Shown in pieces: positions 63,474 through 64,000 of a DNA stretch of 64,000 nucleotides. This DNA is from Pseudomonadota bacterium (lineage in GTDB: Bacteria; Pseudomonadota; Alphaproteobacteria; Caulobacterales; Caulobacteraceae), in the NCBI GenBank assembly GCA_020161365.1, contig JAIUNU010000017.1, forward strand, positions 1-64,000. The letters run 5' to 3'. The notes under the pieces are model-generated. The model was not told the DNA's origin and did not search any database. It was given only the letters and a program-made list of their open reading frames with translations. Numbering within the stretch: position 1 is the stretch's first letter; the number at the start of each line of letters is the position of its first letter. The position numbers and the translations under genes are program-made.

Positions 63474-64000
63474 TCAGCCTCGGCGAAGGGGTAGAACGTC
63501 CACGATGTCCTCTTTCGCGGCGGCCGGCGTCCCTGCCCGACGCCGTAGCAGAGCATCGGCGCGCGCGAAGACCCCGACCAGCGAGGAATCCTGATCGGGG
63601 AATGGCGTCACGACGGTTCGCCCATCGGGATCGGTCGACAGCGCGGCCCGCATCCAGTGTTCCCGAGGACCGCCGGCCGGAAGCGGCGCGGCGAGGCGGG
63701 CCGGGCGAAGGCGGATCTCCGGATCGGCGCCGACGAAGGCCGCCAGTAACGGACGCAGAAAGAGCTCCGCGCAGACCAGAGACGAGGCCGGGTTGCCGGG
63801 CAAGCCGAGTACGCGGCGGCCGTCGGCGAGCTGTCCGCTCCAGGTGGGCTTGCCCGGGCGTAAGGCGACGGTCTCGACAACGAGCTCCAGGCCGAGAGTC
63901 CGCAGGGCCGGCTTGACGAGGTCATGATCGCCGACCGAAGCGCCGCCGATGGTCACGATCAGGTCGGCGTCCACAGGCGCGATCGCTGCGGCGATGGCGC
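63474..64000 (-). CDS. moeA: molybdopterin molybdenumtransferase MoeA, C-terminal part
   Basis: The frame runs off the window edge, leaving about 175 residues. DLIVTIGGASVGDHDLVKPAL and GRRVLGLPGNPASSLVCAELFLRPLL are the conserved MogA/MoeA-like domain, in which molybdate is inserted into molybdopterin; the C-terminal small barrel follows and ends VLPLRRG. It lies 87 bases downstream of the dehydratase start on the same strand, with no clear functional link. Confidence 0.9.
   Translation of the reverse strand, partial: AIAAAIAPVDADLIVTIGGASVGDHDLVKPALRTLGLELVVETVALRPGKPTWSGQLADGRRVLGLPGNPASSLVCAELFLRPLLAAFVGADPEIRLRPARLAAPLPAGGPREHWMRAALSTDPDGRTVVTPFPDQDSSLVGVFARADALLRRRAGTPAAAKEDIVDVLPLRRG

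Overview
The window comes from a high-GC alphaproteobacterium, almost certainly a Caulobacter or close relative. The evidence is gene content and arrangement: cdnL beside fdxA, groESL preceded by a CIRCE element, a 255-codon skgA-type MerR/TipAS regulator close to mutL, imuA-imuB-dnaE2 behind a GTTC-N7-GTTC LexA box, and GGAAC/CGTT sigma-T (EcfG)-type promoters. The species cannot be named from sequence alone. All of it looks chromosomal. I see no phage, integrase, transposase, CRISPR array, rRNA or complete tRNA gene.

Layout. 1-252: end of an alpha/beta hydrolase. 563-5933: six tightly packed genes (isochorismatase-like hydrolase, XapX protein, Tat-type amidohydrolase, DoxX, DUF1275, outer-membrane porin) that look like one uptake and hydrolysis operon of unknown substrate. 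6161-8078: an isomerase and an SDR protein divergent from an HxlR regulator. 8215-11003: an ECF sigma factor, a ChrR-like anti-sigma factor and a PhrB-type iron-sulfur photolyase, probably one photo-oxidative stress operon. 11105-14056: DUF6491 protein, NhaA and DUF5690 membrane protein. 14264-20218: a hybrid PAS histidine kinase, CdnL, ferredoxin, and a PAS-GGDEF-EAL protein. 20348-25618: an S4 protein with a SUV3-like helicase, a small RTX protein and an amidohydrolase. 25699-32319: an alkyltransferase, a DUF3617 protein, L28, a TonB-dependent receptor, two UrcA-like small exported proteins and a phytase-like protein. 32316-37496: CobT, a stress-type DUF1328 peptide, a DUF3089 hydrolase, a VEK-repeat protein and two small unknown genes. 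37741-39731: groEL and groES. 39905-45669: small metabolic genes, an acyl-CoA dehydrogenase, an unknown 415-residue protein and skgA. 45841-53562: mutL, two TraB/GumN paralogues, a VanZ-like protein and a single-chain acyl-CoA carboxylase. 53684-59308: the SOS mutasome. 59353-64000: an alcohol dehydrogenase with a divergent AraC regulator, a FlaA1/CapD-type dehydratase and the end of moeA.

Stress and repair functions are frequent: a photolyase under an ECF sigma factor, two O6-alkylguanine transferases, MutL, the SOS polymerase cassette, the heat-shock chaperonin, and SkgA, which in C. crescentus controls katG.

The most unusual signals are not ordinary genes. Two families of roughly 110-140 bp palindromic repeats are scattered between genes (eight copies), usually just 3' of a stop codon. 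One copy lies inside imuB, in frame, adding a Gly/Pro-rich insert of about 37 residues near the N-terminus. Two paralogous small-protein genes share a conserved 5' leader containing a hairpin and an anti-Shine-Dalgarno-like sequence. The groEL 3' end is duplicated in imperfect form 78 bp downstream, and its stop codon sits in a hairpin loop. Several enzymes have lost textbook residues: the ChrR zinc cysteines, the SDR catalytic tyrosine and two structural-zinc ligands of the alcohol dehydrogenase.
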